DNA of 64,000 nucleotides from Faecalicatena faecalis (GTDB lineage: Bacteria > Bacillota > Clostridia > Lachnospirales > Lachnospiraceae). The stretch is from positions 103,277-167,276 of the forward strand of contig NZ_JABACJ020000008.1 in assembly GCF_012524165.2 (NCBI RefSeq), written 5' to 3'. The first letter of the stretch is position 1; each line of letters begins with the position of its first letter. The position numbers and the translations under genes are program-made. This document shows positions 17,607 through 26,331 of this stretch, one piece after another. Below the pieces are notes generated by a model, which was not told the origin of the DNA, did no database searches, and saw nothing but the letters and a program-made list of their open reading frames with translations.

Positions 17607-18341
17607 ATGGCAGAACTGATTGTAACAGACGTGACGATGTCCTATGAAGGGCAGCATGTCATAGAGGATATCTCCTTAGAACTGCATGAAAATGAGCTTG
17701 TCTGCCTGTTGGGAGCCAGCGGTGGAGGAAAGACGACCTTGTTCAATGTGATTTCCGGGTTGAACATACCGGATAAGGGCAATGTCGTACTCAATGGGGA
17801 AGAGATAACGGGACAGCCCGGGCATATCAGCTATATGCTCCAGAAGGATCTGCTTCTTCCTTATCGGACCATCGAGGATAATGTGGCACTCCCGCTTTTG
17901 ATCAAGGGAGAGAAGAAAAAGGCTGCAAGGGAGAAGGTTCGCCCCTTCTTTGAAGAATTTGGATTGGAAGGGACACAGGAAAAATATCCCCATCAACTTT
18001 CCGGCGGTATGAGACAGCGTGCAGCTCTTCTGCGGACCTATATGTTCTCCAGGGACGTGGCTCTATTGGATGAACCGTTCAGTGCATTAGATACGCTGAC
18101 TAAGAGTGATATGCATAGGTGGTATCTGGATGTCATGGACAAGATCAAGATGTCAACGTTATTCATCACACATGATATTGACGAGGCACTGCTTCTGTCT
18201 GATCGGATTTATCTGCTGACCGGAGTGCCGGGGCGGATCACGGAGGAGATTGTGATTCGGGAACCGAAACCAAGGCGGAAGGATTTCAATTTGTCAGAGG
18301 AGTTTTTAGAGTACAAGAGGATGATTATAGAAAAGCTATAG
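17607..18341 (+). CDS. ABC transporter ATP-binding protein for thiamine precursor (ThiZ-like)
   Basis: A 244-residue ATPase of the SsuB/TauB/ThiZ group. Walker A is GASGGGKTT, the Q-loop reads YMLQKDLLLPYRT, the signature LSGGMRQRAAL, Walker B VALLDEPFSALD and the switch His LFITHDIDEA. The start is ATG 17607, with GGAG just before it; an earlier in-frame ATG at 17496 lies inside thiY and is discarded. It completes a riboswitch-controlled importer: binding protein, permease, ATPase and cytoplasmic thiamine-binding protein. Confidence 0.93.
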   Translation: MAELIVTDVTMSYEGQHVIEDISLELHENELVCLLGASGGGKTTLFNVISGLNIPDKGNVVLNGEEITGQPGHISYMLQKDLLLPYRTIEDNVALPLLIKGEKKKAAREKVRPFFEEFGLEGTQEKYPHQLSGGMRQRAALLRTYMFSRDVALLDEPFSALDTLTKSDMHRWYLDVMDKIKMSTLFITHDIDEALLLSDRIYLLTGVPGRITEEIVIREPKPRRKDFNLSEEFLEYKRMIIEKL

Positions 18342-18355
18342 GACAACTATAGGGC

Positions 18356-18400
18356 AAAAAAGAAGAAGCAGCGGATGCAGTCCGTTGCTTCTTCTTTTTA
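18356..18400. terminator. Bidirectional terminator between the thiamine transporter and zwf
   Basis: AGAAGAAGCAGCGGA (18361-18375), loop TGCAG, TCCGTTGCTTCTTCT (18381-18395), with one G-T pair. It is flanked by AAAAA on the left and TTTTT on the right, so it serves both convergent operons. Confidence 0.92.
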
Positions 18401-18415
18401 TGTGAGGAAATAAGA

Positions 18416-19816
18416 TTATTCGATCCACCTGTGCCCTGCTTTTTCCAGAAATTCTTCCGATTCCTTCGGACCATGCATCCCCTGGGCATAGGGATATACG
18501 GGAAGATTTTTTTCTTTGAAAAGTTGCTTTAACTGTTCAATATAATTCCAACTAATTTCAATTTGATCCCATTGGGAGAACCAGGAACGTTCTCCAGCGA
18601 TACAGGCGGTTAAAAGCCGTTCATATGCTTCCGGGGTATTCAACTGGTGGATGATATTACAGTTCTGACAGAAATCCATTTTTGTCGGGATAATCTCTTC
18701 AGTATCACCAGGGCGTTTGATGTTGAACTGTAGATAGACGCCCTCTGTGGGCTGTATTTTAATGGTCAGGATATCTGGTTCTACTTCTGGCATAGAGCGT
18801 CGAAATACAATGGATACCTCCATCTGTCTTGTTCCCGTCTTTTTTCCAGTCCGAATATAAAATGGTGTGCCGCTCCAACGCTCATTGTCGATGAAGAGGC
18901 GAAGCCCTGCAAAGGTCTCAGTCGAGGAATCAGGCGATACTAACGGCTCTTCACGATATCCTTCGTATTGTCCCAGTATCAGGGTATCCTCTATGGAGGC
19001 TTCTGATGCCGGACGAAGAGATCTTAATACGTTCAATTGTTCTTGGTGCATCTGCGTGCTGTTGAAGACTTCGGGCCGTTCCATGGCAACGATGGAAAGA
19101 ATCTGGAACAGGTGATTCTGTACCATATCTTTTAAGGCACCGCTGGCATCGTAGTATCCGCCTCTTGTTTCTACGCCGACATCCTCCAGTGCGGAAATCT
19201 GAACGGATTCGATATACCGTGAATTCCAGACATCTGTAAAGATCGGGTTCGTAAAACGAATGGCCTGGATGTTGCGGACCATTTCTTTTCCAAGATAGTG
19301 GTCGATCCGGTAGATTTGTTCTGGCCCAAAATGACGTTCCAGCTGTTGGTTCAGCTTTTCTGCCGCCTCCAGATTTTCCCCGAAAGGTTTTTCTATGATT
19401 ACCTTTCCGTGACAGGCGCCGCACACTGTTTCCAGACCATCTGCGATGACGGTGAAGAACCTTGGAGCTACAGCCAGATAAAAAATATGGGACGTGATGT
19501 CATCCTGCGAAAAATATTCGTTCAGTCTCTGATAATCCTGCTGGTTGGACAAATCCATGCGGAAATAGGCAAGGAGTTCAGAAAACTTGGAAAAGTCTTC
19601 CTTCGTGTACGGCAGGCGGGTGAATTTCTCGACCCATTCCTCGGCCAGCAGGCGATAGGAATCGCTGTCATAATCCCGGCGTCCGATAATGACGATCCGG
19701 CTGTCTTTCGGAAGTTTTTTCGTGAGGTACATAGTATAAAGGGCGGGCAGCAGCTTTCGGAAGGTCAGATCGCCTGTGCCGCCGAAAATGGTGATATTGG
19801 TATGGATTTTCATCAT
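18416..19816 (-). CDS. zwf: Glucose-6-phosphate 1-dehydrogenase
   Basis: A 466-residue enzyme oxidising glucose-6-phosphate to 6-phosphogluconolactone with NADP+. The nucleotide-binding motif TIFGGTGDLTFRKL is at the N-terminus, and the substrate/catalytic motif YRIDHYLGKEMV is near residue 175. A late RTGKK completes the family pattern. The start ATG 19816 overlaps the gnd stop as TAATG and is preceded by GGAGGAA; an in-frame ATG 12 bases upstream lacks such a site. It is the third gene of pgl-gnd-zwf. Confidence 0.95.
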   Translation of the reverse strand: MMKIHTNITIFGGTGDLTFRKLLPALYTMYLTKKLPKDSRIVIIGRRDYDSDSYRLLAEEWVEKFTRLPYTKEDFSKFSELLAYFRMDLSNQQDYQRLNEYFSQDDITSHIFYLAVAPRFFTVIADGLETVCGACHGKVIIEKPFGENLEAAEKLNQQLERHFGPEQIYRIDHYLGKEMVRNIQAIRFTNPIFTDVWNSRYIESVQISALEDVGVETRGGYYDASGALKDMVQNHLFQILSIVAMERPEVFNSTQMHQEQLNVLRSLRPASEASIEDTLILGQYEGYREEPLVSPDSSTETFAGLRLFIDNERWSGTPFYIRTGKKTGTRQMEVSIVFRRSMPEVEPDILTIKIQPTEGVYLQFNIKRPGDTEEIIPTKMDFCQNCNIIHQLNTPEAYERLLTACIAGERSWFSQWDQIEISWNYIEQLKQLFKEKNLPVYPYAQGMHGPKESEEFLEKAGHRWIE

Positions 19817-21228
19817 TATTTCCTCCATTCGTGGTGAAAGGTGCCCTCCCGATCGGTTCTTTCATAGGTATGGGCGCCAAAACAATCCCGTTGTGCCTGG
19901 ATTAAATTTGCCCCGCTTGCAACAGAAGAAAATTCATCCAGGTAGGAGACCGCATTTGCAAAGGCAGGAACCGGCAGACCTCCCAAGACAGCAGTGGAAA
20001 CGACTTCCCGCAGATTGCCCTGGTTCTCATTAATACGGTCAAGGAAGAATTCATCCAGAATCAGATTATCTAATTTTGGATTTCTTGTATATGCCTTTGT
20101 GATGTCATTTAAAAATATGGCCTGGATGATACATCCGGCACGGAAGATCGAAGCAATCTTTCCAAGGTCCAGATTCCAGTCAAACTGGTCAGAGGCATCC
20201 TTCATCAGGGAAAATCCCTGTGCGTAGGCGATGATCTTTCCAGCATAAAGGGCATTTTTGACCATGTCAGCAAATTCCTTTTTATCTGGAAAAGAATAGC
20301 TGTGTGATGGTTCATAAATCCTCGAAGCCGCAAGTTGGCGCTGTTTTAGGTGGTTCGACATGACACGGGCATTGCAGGCGGCAGTGATCATGGAGATATC
20401 GACGCCCTGATGCAGAGATTCGATGCTGGCCCAGCGGCCTGTACCTTTTTGTTTGGCACTGTCCAGGATATGATCAATGAGATCCCCGGGTGCAAGGTCG
20501 TCCTTTTCTCGGAAAATGTCCGCGGTGATTGCAATCAGATAGCTTTGAAGTTCACCCTCATTCCATTCATGGAAGGTATCGGCGAGCTCCTCATTGGTGA
20601 ATCCTCCGGCATATTTCAGAAGAAGATAGGCCTCCGCAATAAGCTGCATGTCAGCATATTCGATTCCGTTGTGGACCATTTTTACATAATGTCCGGCGCC
20701 CATGGGGCCGATGTAGGTGCAGCAGGGCTCTTCCATCGCCTTGGCAGCAATCGCTTCCAGGATGGGGCTGACTTCGTCATAGGCATCCCGGCTGCCGCCC
20801 GGCATAATGGAAGGACCGCGGCGCGCGCCCTCTTCCCCGCCGGACACCCCCACGCCCAGATAGCGGATTCCCAGATCCTCCAGCTTAGTAAAGCGGCGGT
20901 TGGTGTCCTCAAAATAAGAGTTTCCCCCGTCCATGATGATGTCCCCCTCTTCCAGAAGCGGAAGAAGCTGGTCGATTACAGTATCCACTGGTTTACCTGC
21001 CTGAATCATCAGAAAAATCCTGCGCGGACGTTTCAAAGAGTAGACGAGTTCTGCCAGATTGTAGAACGCGGTGATATTCTTGTGTGGGTGTTCCTTCATC
21101 ACCTGCTCTGTGACTTCGGGGCTGCGGTTATAAACGGCTGTCTGAAAACCGTGATCTGCCATATTTTGAGCAAGACTGCGGCCCATGACAGACAGACCGA
21201 TCAGTCCAATATCTAATAAATTTTTCAT
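19816..21228 (-). CDS. gnd: 6-phosphogluconate dehydrogenase, decarboxylating
   Basis: A 470-residue enzyme converting 6-phosphogluconate to ribulose-5-phosphate, CO2 and NADPH. The N-terminal Rossmann motif reads IGLIGLSVMGRSLA. The catalytic region contains GVGVSGGEEGAR and HYVKMVHNGIEY with the active Lys, and the all-helical C-terminal domain follows. The usual GLAVMG is GLSVMG here, a minor variation. It lies between pgl and zwf, overlapping the zwf start by one base. The operon makes NADPH and pentose phosphates. Confidence 0.95.
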   Translation of the reverse strand: MKNLLDIGLIGLSVMGRSLAQNMADHGFQTAVYNRSPEVTEQVMKEHPHKNITAFYNLAELVYSLKRPRRIFLMIQAGKPVDTVIDQLLPLLEEGDIIMDGGNSYFEDTNRRFTKLEDLGIRYLGVGVSGGEEGARRGPSIMPGGSRDAYDEVSPILEAIAAKAMEEPCCTYIGPMGAGHYVKMVHNGIEYADMQLIAEAYLLLKYAGGFTNEELADTFHEWNEGELQSYLIAITADIFREKDDLAPGDLIDHILDSAKQKGTGRWASIESLHQGVDISMITAACNARVMSNHLKQRQLAASRIYEPSHSYSFPDKKEFADMVKNALYAGKIIAYAQGFSLMKDASDQFDWNLDLGKIASIFRAGCIIQAIFLNDITKAYTRNPKLDNLILDEFFLDRINENQGNLREVVSTAVLGGLPVPAFANAVSYLDEFSSVASGANLIQAQRDCFGAHTYERTDREGTFHHEWRK

Positions 21229-21263
21229 ATGCTAAATTCTCCTTTACTTTTTTGTTGGGCCGG

Positions 21264-22295
21264 TTATTGAAAGGCACAGTCTGTTTCATCCAGGACAATA
21301 CTGACTGCCTCAAAGGCTGGGACTCTGGAACAGATGGGGCCAAGCATTCCATTTTTCGAATCGACAGGGAAGCATACCAGGCCTCCCTCTGTCCGGTTCA
21401 CCGCTAAGAGGTATCGGCCGTCGGGGGTGAGAAGGATATCCCGCGGGTGGATGCCGCCGCTTCCTGTCTGTTGAATCATGACGGCGCCGTCCTGCTTCAA
21501 TTCGAAGACAGAGATGACATCTGCAAACCGGGTAGAAATATACAGATACCGTTCATCCGGTGATAGACGGATGGCCGCCGATGTGGGGGCGGTGGTGAAA
21601 TCTGCAGATTGTTCCAGCAGTGGATGAACACTCATCAGGCGGAAGTTCGGAGCAGGATTTCCAGGTGTTTTTTCAACCGCAAATAGATAAAGTTCATTGC
21701 TTAACTCGCTGACGACGAATAAGTGCCGATGATCCCGTGTAAAGATTCCGTGGCGCGGACCCGTTTTGGGAGGGAAGGGAATGACTCCTATCTGGTGAAA
21801 ATCTTGTTCTGGATCAAAGATGCGGATTTCATCCAGTAAAAGGCACGGAACCAGCAGAAGGCCATCATGGAATATGATTTGATGGCATCCAGCCTTTGGA
21901 GCGATTTCGATTCGCTTGAAGGGGGTGATTCCCTGCCCTGTCTTCTGATAGATCAGGACAAGTCCCTCATGATAATTCGCTGTATAAATGAAATTCTCAT
22001 CCTGCGTAATAAAGCAGGAGGTGGTCAGCTCCTTGAAAAGGTGATCTAACAGTACAGGTTCGGTACTGGTCACGTTCAAAAGGGAAATCCCTGCGTCATC
22101 CCCCTTTTGGACAGGAGCCGCTAAAAGTCCCTTATAAAGTGATAGATATTTACAGTCCAAGGCTTCATAATACAGCTCTGGCTTAGAAAGCTGTCCCGTA
22201 CTGGTGTCAAGAGAGAACCGATAGATGCCCTTACTTTGCGGGGAGGCATAAGTCCCCAGGTAGCCAGTCAATATATGAGAAACAGATAAATTCAT
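21264..22295 (-). CDS. pgl: 6-phosphogluconolactonase (YbhE-like seven-bladed beta-propeller)
   Basis: A 343-residue cytoplasmic beta-propeller lactonase. Strand-turn repeats are visible (GYLGTYASPQSKGIYRF, PRHGIFTRDHRHLFVVSE, RLSPDERYLYISTRFAD, HPRDILLTPDGRYLLAVNR). These match the YbhE/Lactonase family, which hydrolyses 6-phosphogluconolactone. ATG 22295 follows AAAGGAGA; an upstream in-frame ATG is less likely. As the first gene of the operon it sits directly behind a consensus promoter and operator, and the neighbouring zwf and gnd confirm the pathway. Confidence 0.9.
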   Translation of the reverse strand: MNLSVSHILTGYLGTYASPQSKGIYRFSLDTSTGQLSKPELYYEALDCKYLSLYKGLLAAPVQKGDDAGISLLNVTSTEPVLLDHLFKELTTSCFITQDENFIYTANYHEGLVLIYQKTGQGITPFKRIEIAPKAGCHQIIFHDGLLLVPCLLLDEIRIFDPEQDFHQIGVIPFPPKTGPRHGIFTRDHRHLFVVSELSNELYLFAVEKTPGNPAPNFRLMSVHPLLEQSADFTTAPTSAAIRLSPDERYLYISTRFADVISVFELKQDGAVMIQQTGSGGIHPRDILLTPDGRYLLAVNRTEGGLVCFPVDSKNGMLGPICSRVPAFEAVSIVLDETDCAFQ

Positions 22296-22345
22296 GTAGG
22301 TCTCCTTTCTTTTAGAAAAATAATGAAACAATTATGTAATGAAAA

Positions 22346-22395
22346 TAATTACAGTTCTTAACTGTAATTATAGACGTTACAGAAAATAATGTCAA
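22346..22395 (-). promoter_or_regulatory. pgl-gnd-zwf promoter overlapped by an 11-bp operator dyad
   Basis: On the minus strand the -35 TTGACA (22395-22390), 17-bp spacer and -10 TATAAT (22372-22367) match consensus fully. A perfect dyad, TAATTACAGTT (22346-22356) / AACTGTAATTA (22360-22370), overlaps the -10 and start site. This is a typical repressor position; the regulator is not identifiable here. Confidence 0.85.
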
Positions 22396-22530
22396 GTAAT
22401 AACGACTCATTAAGGATAGTTTCCCAAGAAATTGATTTTTCAAACATGCCGCTGTATGAATTTAGGAAAACTCTGATAAAGGGGGAGCAAAAGGGCTTTC
22501 TCCTCCTTTGCAAATTTCTACAAAAAAGGA

Positions 22531-22581
22531 TTGTATATTACGCGTTAATTCGCTAAAATGTATATAGTGTCGGCTATATAC
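22531..22581 (+). promoter_or_regulatory. Promoter of the NhaC-like antiporter gene with a downstream dyad
   Basis: TTGTAT (22531-22536), 17-bp spacer, TAAAAT (22554-22559). Directly after the -10, GTATATAG (22560-22567) and CTATATAC (22574-22581) form an 8-bp dyad over the start site, which could be an operator or a 5' hairpin. Confidence 0.65.
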
Positions 22582-22613
22582 GAACTAAGATTGAAGAGAG
22601 AGAGGGTTACTTT

Positions 22614-24143
22614 ATGGATGGTTCAATGTTTATCGGAACTTGGTGGTCACTCGTACCGCCGCTTTTAGCCATTATCCTGGCTTTTGTAACAAAAGAGGTG
22701 TACAGTTCCCTGTTTATCGGTGTTGCCGTGGGGGCGCTGCTTTACACAGGATTTCATCCGTGGGATTCGTTCGTTGCGTTTTTTGATATTATGAAAAGCA
22801 GCATGAATCTGAATATTTTGATTTTCGATGTCCTGCTGGGCATGATCATTGTACTCATGTCAAAGTCGGGCGGTTCTGCGGCCTACGGAAACTGGGCGGG
22901 AAGGAAGATCAAGACGAAGAAGAGTGCACTTCTAGCGACCACGGGGCTTGGAATACTGATCTTTGTGGATGACTATTTTAACTGTCTGACGGTCGGTTCC
23001 GTTATGAGACCAGTCACTGACAGATATAAGGTATCCAGAGCGAAGCTGGCATACATCATTGATGCCACAGCGGCCCCGGTCTGTATTATCGCTCCGATCT
23101 CAAGCTGGGCAGCAGCCGTGAACTCCTATGTACCGGAGGATGCAGGAATCACAGGTTTTCAACTGTTTTTAAGGACGATTCCTTATAATCTGTACGCACT
23201 GCTTACCATTGCGATGGTCCTGTATATTATTATTTCAGGCTTTGATTTCGGTCTGATGAAAAAACATGAAGCAAATGCGGCAAAAGGTGACCTTTTTACC
23301 ACTGGTGCAGAAGAATTTGAACAGATCAAGGAGGAGACTACCTCTTCCAAGGGCAGAGTGATCGACCTTGTGCTTCCTGTTGCGGTCCTAATCGCATCTG
23401 CGATTTCAGCGATGATCTACACAGGCTTCCAGGGCGGGGCTTCTGATATTGTATCCGCTTTTGCCGGTTGTGATGCAGAGACAAGCCTGATTTTTGCAAC
23501 GCTCATTACAGTACTGTTCATGCTGGTCTTATACCTTCCAAGGAAGGTCATCACATTCAAAGGATTCATGGAAAGCTTTGTGGATGGATTTAAACTGATG
23601 ATTCCAGCCGTTGCGATCCTGATTTTTGCATGGTCCCTGAAAGGAATGGGAGATGCTCTTGGAATCTCTGAATTTGTCGGCGGTGTTGTCGGTGAGAATG
23701 CATCAGCAAGTATTGCAGTTCCGGCCATCATGTTCATGATTGCGATTTTCCTTGCATTTTCAACTGGAACAAGCTGGGGAACATTCGCAATTTTAGTACC
23801 TATCGTAGTGGGAATGTTCTCAAGCTCCAATAATCTGGAGATGATGATCATCGCTGTATCAGCAGTTCTGGCAGGAGCAGTATGCGGAGATCACGTATCC
23901 CCGATTTCAGATACGACCGTTATGTCCTCGGCCGGAGCACAGAGCAATCATATCAACCACGTATCCACGCAGATGCAGTATGCGGTGGTAGTTGCAGTCG
24001 TATGTATCATCGGCTATATCATTGCCGGATTTGTACAGGTATGGTGGATTACATTGGGCCTTAGCCTTGCGATTCTTTTGATTGTACTGACCTTTATGAA
24101 AAAATATACGGAAAGAAATGATACGGTGAAATTAGATGATTAA
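22614..24143 (+). CDS. NhaC-family Na+/H+ antiporter-like membrane protein
   Basis: A 509-residue protein with about 11-12 hydrophobic segments. The pattern is typical of the NhaC/MleN family: SLVPPLLAIILAFVTKEVY at the N-terminus, FVDDYFNCLTVG, STGTSWGTFAILVP and VCGDHVSPISDTTVMSSAGA, with conserved charged residues inside membrane segments. It exchanges Na+ for H+, or a carboxylate in MleN-like members; the sequence does not decide between them. The binding site GAGAGAGGG precedes ATG. Its last codons overlap the start of a protease-like gene. Confidence 0.9.
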   Translation: MDGSMFIGTWWSLVPPLLAIILAFVTKEVYSSLFIGVAVGALLYTGFHPWDSFVAFFDIMKSSMNLNILIFDVLLGMIIVLMSKSGGSAAYGNWAGRKIKTKKSALLATTGLGILIFVDDYFNCLTVGSVMRPVTDRYKVSRAKLAYIIDATAAPVCIIAPISSWAAAVNSYVPEDAGITGFQLFLRTIPYNLYALLTIAMVLYIIISGFDFGLMKKHEANAAKGDLFTTGAEEFEQIKEETTSSKGRVIDLVLPVAVLIASAISAMIYTGFQGGASDIVSAFAGCDAETSLIFATLITVLFMLVLYLPRKVITFKGFMESFVDGFKLMIPAVAILIFAWSLKGMGDALGISEFVGGVVGENASASIAVPAIMFMIAIFLAFSTGTSWGTFAILVPIVVGMFSSSNNLEMMIIAVSAVLAGAVCGDHVSPISDTTVMSSAGAQSNHINHVSTQMQYAVVVAVVCIIGYIIAGFVQVWWITLGLSLAILLIVLTFMKKYTERNDTVKLDD

Positions 24144-24744
24144 GATTGATGTACCTTACATAGACCAGAGCGTGAAATATCCGACGGGATGTGAGAGTGT
24201 ATCCGCCGTCATGCTGCTTCAATTCCTGGGGTATGATATGACGGTGGATGAGTTCATAGAGAACTATCTGGAGCTTCAGGATTTTGAGGAAAAAGAGGGA
24301 GAGCTTCATGGACCGAACCCTTATGAGTGTTTCTGTGGAAGTCCCTATGATGAGGAATCTTTTGGCTGCTACGCTCCTGTGATCTGCAAAGCGTTAAGGA
24401 AGGCGGCAGGAGAGGAGTATGAAGTCATAGATGAGACAAATACGCCGATAGGGCAGCTCTTAGAGACATACATAGACCAGGGGATGCCGGTCATCTTCTG
24501 GGCCTGCATTAATATGCGGGAGCCGATTACCGGGCCATGCTGGAAACTGCACGGCTGTGGAGATACATTTACCTGGATTTCGAATGAACATTGCATGTTG
24601 TTAGTTGGATATGACGAGGAAGGCTACTATTTCAATGACCCTTACGAAAATAATGGTGTCATCCGTTATCCCAAAGCGGTCGTGGAGGACAGGCATGCTG
24701 CACAGCATTCACAGGCTGTGGGAGTAAAAAAAATCTATAAATAA
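24136..24744 (+). CDS. C39-like cysteine peptidase domain protein
   Basis: A 202-residue protein of the peptidase C39-like type. The putative nucleophile Cys19 sits in YPTGCESVSAVMLLQFLGY, His152 in SNEHCMLLVGYD, and Asp168 in YYFNDPYEN. There is no signal peptide and no transporter fusion, so it appears cytoplasmic unless secreted in another way. Its start lies within the last eight bases of the antiporter gene, giving translational coupling. The role beside an ion antiporter is unknown. Confidence 0.8.
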   Translation: MIKIDVPYIDQSVKYPTGCESVSAVMLLQFLGYDMTVDEFIENYLELQDFEEKEGELHGPNPYECFCGSPYDEESFGCYAPVICKALRKAAGEEYEVIDETNTPIGQLLETYIDQGMPVIFWACINMREPITGPCWKLHGCGDTFTWISNEHCMLLVGYDEEGYYFNDPYENNGVIRYPKAVVEDRHAAQHSQAVGVKKIYK

Positions 24745-24751
24745 AAGTAAG

Positions 24752-24795
24752 AAACGCTGCAGACGAATCAGAATCGATCGTCTGCAGCGTTTTTT
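24752..24795. terminator. Bidirectional terminator between the C39-like gene and asnA
   Basis: AAACGCTGCAGACGA (24752-24766) and TCGTCTGCAGCGTTT (24778-24792) form a perfect 15-bp stem followed by TTTTC. The opposite side is less T-rich. Confidence 0.93.
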
Positions 24796-24803
24796 CTTTC
24801 ATT

Positions 24804-25814
24804 TTATAAAAGATGAATTCCGTTCTCCAGGGCACGGCTCTGGATTTCTTCCGGCCAGATAGAGGACTGTACCTCTCCGATATGTGCCTTTCTTAGATAA
24901 TACATACAGATTCTGGACTGTCCGATACCTCCGCCTACTGTATAAGGAAGTTCTCCGTTCAAAAGAGCCTTCTGGAACATCAGTTCTGCCCGGTCTTCGC
25001 AGCCGGATAACTTTAATTGTCTCTTTAAAGATTCCTCATCCACGCGGATCCCCATGGAGGTCAGCTCCAATGCGATGTCCAGGACAGGATAGTATACAAT
25101 GATATCCCCGTTCAATTCCCAGTCATCATAATCCGGTGCACGTCCGTCGTGTTTCTCCCCGGAGGCTAAGACCTTACCAATCTGGGAGATAAAGACTGCG
25201 CCTTTTGCTTTGGCGATGCGGTATTCCCTCTCCTTCGGAGTACGGTCAGGAAACATATCCTCCAGCTCCTGAGAGGTGATGAAGAAGATGTCGTCAGGAA
25301 GCAGAGGTTCAATATAGTTATAGCGGCGGGATATGTATTCTTCAGTCTCCTTTAAGGCGCTATAGACCTTGCGTACGGTATACTCAAGTGTCTCCATGTT
25401 GCGTTCCTCTTTGGAAATGATCTTTTCCCAGTCCCACTGATCCACGTAGAGAGAGTGGATATTATCGGTATCTTCATCCCGGCGGATGGCACTCATATCT
25501 GTGTAGAGGCCTTCACCTGAATGAAAGTCATAGTGCTTCAAAGCGTAACGCTTCCATTTGGCAAGGGAATGGACGATTTCTGCAGGTGCATCATCCTGTT
25601 CCCTGATTCCAAAAGTAACCGGGCGCTCTGTTCCGTTCAAATTATCATTCATTCCAGACTCCGGACGGACAAAAAATGGCGCTGATACACGGGTTAAATG
25701 CAGGGACTTAGCCAGTGAACGCTCAAAGTGGTCTTTGATTTCCTTAATTGCCACCTCAGTCTCACGAATCGTAAGAGGAGAGCGGTATCCCTGGGGGATT
25801 GTCAATTGTTCCAT
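24804..25814 (-). CDS. asnA: Aspartate-ammonia ligase (ammonia-dependent asparagine synthetase)
   Basis: A 336-residue class II aaRS-like enzyme making asparagine from aspartate, ammonia and ATP. Family features are QGYRSPLTIRETEVAIKEIK at the N-terminus, SAPFFVRPESGMNDNLNG, VHSLAKWKRYAL, YTDMSAIRRDE, SLYVDQWDWEK and the C-terminal GGGIGQSR. The length fits AsnA (about 330). The start ATG 25814 follows AAAGGAG. It is a single-gene unit with its own promoter; no T-box-like leader is seen. Confidence 0.95.
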   Translation of the reverse strand: MEQLTIPQGYRSPLTIRETEVAIKEIKDHFERSLAKSLHLTRVSAPFFVRPESGMNDNLNGTERPVTFGIREQDDAPAEIVHSLAKWKRYALKHYDFHSGEGLYTDMSAIRRDEDTDNIHSLYVDQWDWEKIISKEERNMETLEYTVRKVYSALKETEEYISRRYNYIEPLLPDDIFFITSQELEDMFPDRTPKEREYRIAKAKGAVFISQIGKVLASGEKHDGRAPDYDDWELNGDIIVYYPVLDIALELTSMGIRVDEESLKRQLKLSGCEDRAELMFQKALLNGELPYTVGGGIGQSRICMYYLRKAHIGEVQSSIWPEEIQSRALENGIHLL

Positions 25815-25856
25815 AATACATACTCCTTTGCCTTATTATTTATGCTGTAAACATAG

Positions 25857-25909
25857 TATCTATAAAAAATAGATATTCCTATTCTACCGTCTTAAGATAA
25901 AGAAGTCAA
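25857..25909 (-). promoter_or_regulatory. asnA promoter with downstream dyad
   Basis: Minus strand: TTGACT (25909-25904), 17-bp spacer, TAGAAT (25886-25881). A dyad TATCTAT (25857-25863), AAAAA, ATAGATA (25869-25875) lies over the first transcribed bases and could bind a regulator. Confidence 0.7.
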
Positions 25910-25986
25910 TGCGAACTAAAAAAAGTTACGATCGCTCCTGTGTCTAATGCCGCTTGCAGGGCTGTCTATAGAACACCTGCCTGCAT

Positions 25987-26319
25987 TTATTTCGGTCTTA
26001 CAGAAAGCTTCTGAATCAATCCTTCCTCATTGGTATACCGGATCGTGGCAATCGCCATAACCATATACCCGGAATAATTGGCAACAAATTTTGCATGTCT
26101 TTCATCAATGATTTCGGGTTCAGATATACTGAATTTCCCAAATGTGAACTTATTTCGGAAGAACATATTGATTGCTTCCTTTCCATATACATGGTATTCC
26201 GGCTGCAGCGTCCCCTTCGGGCAGTGATCGACTAAAGTCCCATCACAGTCAAAAAGCTCAGCCAGCCCTTCATAGTCTCTGTTTTCCATTGTTTCGATAT
26301 ATTTTTGGATGATATTCAT
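25987..26319 (-). CDS. SnoaL/NTF2-like small protein
   Basis: A 110-residue protein with the NTF2/SnoaL-like pattern: an N-terminal helix (IIQKYIETMENRDYEGLAELFDCDGTLVD), a Tyr/Phe-rich middle (YGKEAINMFFRNKF), then beta strands (EIIDERHAKFVANYSGY, IATIRYTNEEGLIQKLSV). Members include ketosteroid isomerases, polyketide cyclases and dehydratases, and many with no known role. It lies 12 bases after the SDR gene in the same operon, so a joint pathway is likely. The exact activity cannot be read from the sequence. Confidence 0.75.
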   Translation of the reverse strand: MNIIQKYIETMENRDYEGLAELFDCDGTLVDHCPKGTLQPEYHVYGKEAINMFFRNKFTFGKFSISEPEIIDERHAKFVANYSGYMVMAIATIRYTNEEGLIQKLSVRPK

Positions 26320-26331
26320 TTAAGGCCCCTC

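Noticed and set aside
20350..21216. 288-codon plus-strand frame opposite gnd
   Set aside because: Wholly inside gnd, with no family motif and no binding site; gnd on the other strand is certain.
24804..25986. T-box riboswitch in front of asnA
   Set aside because: The leader is short and shows neither a T-box sequence nor a terminator; only a small dyad is present.
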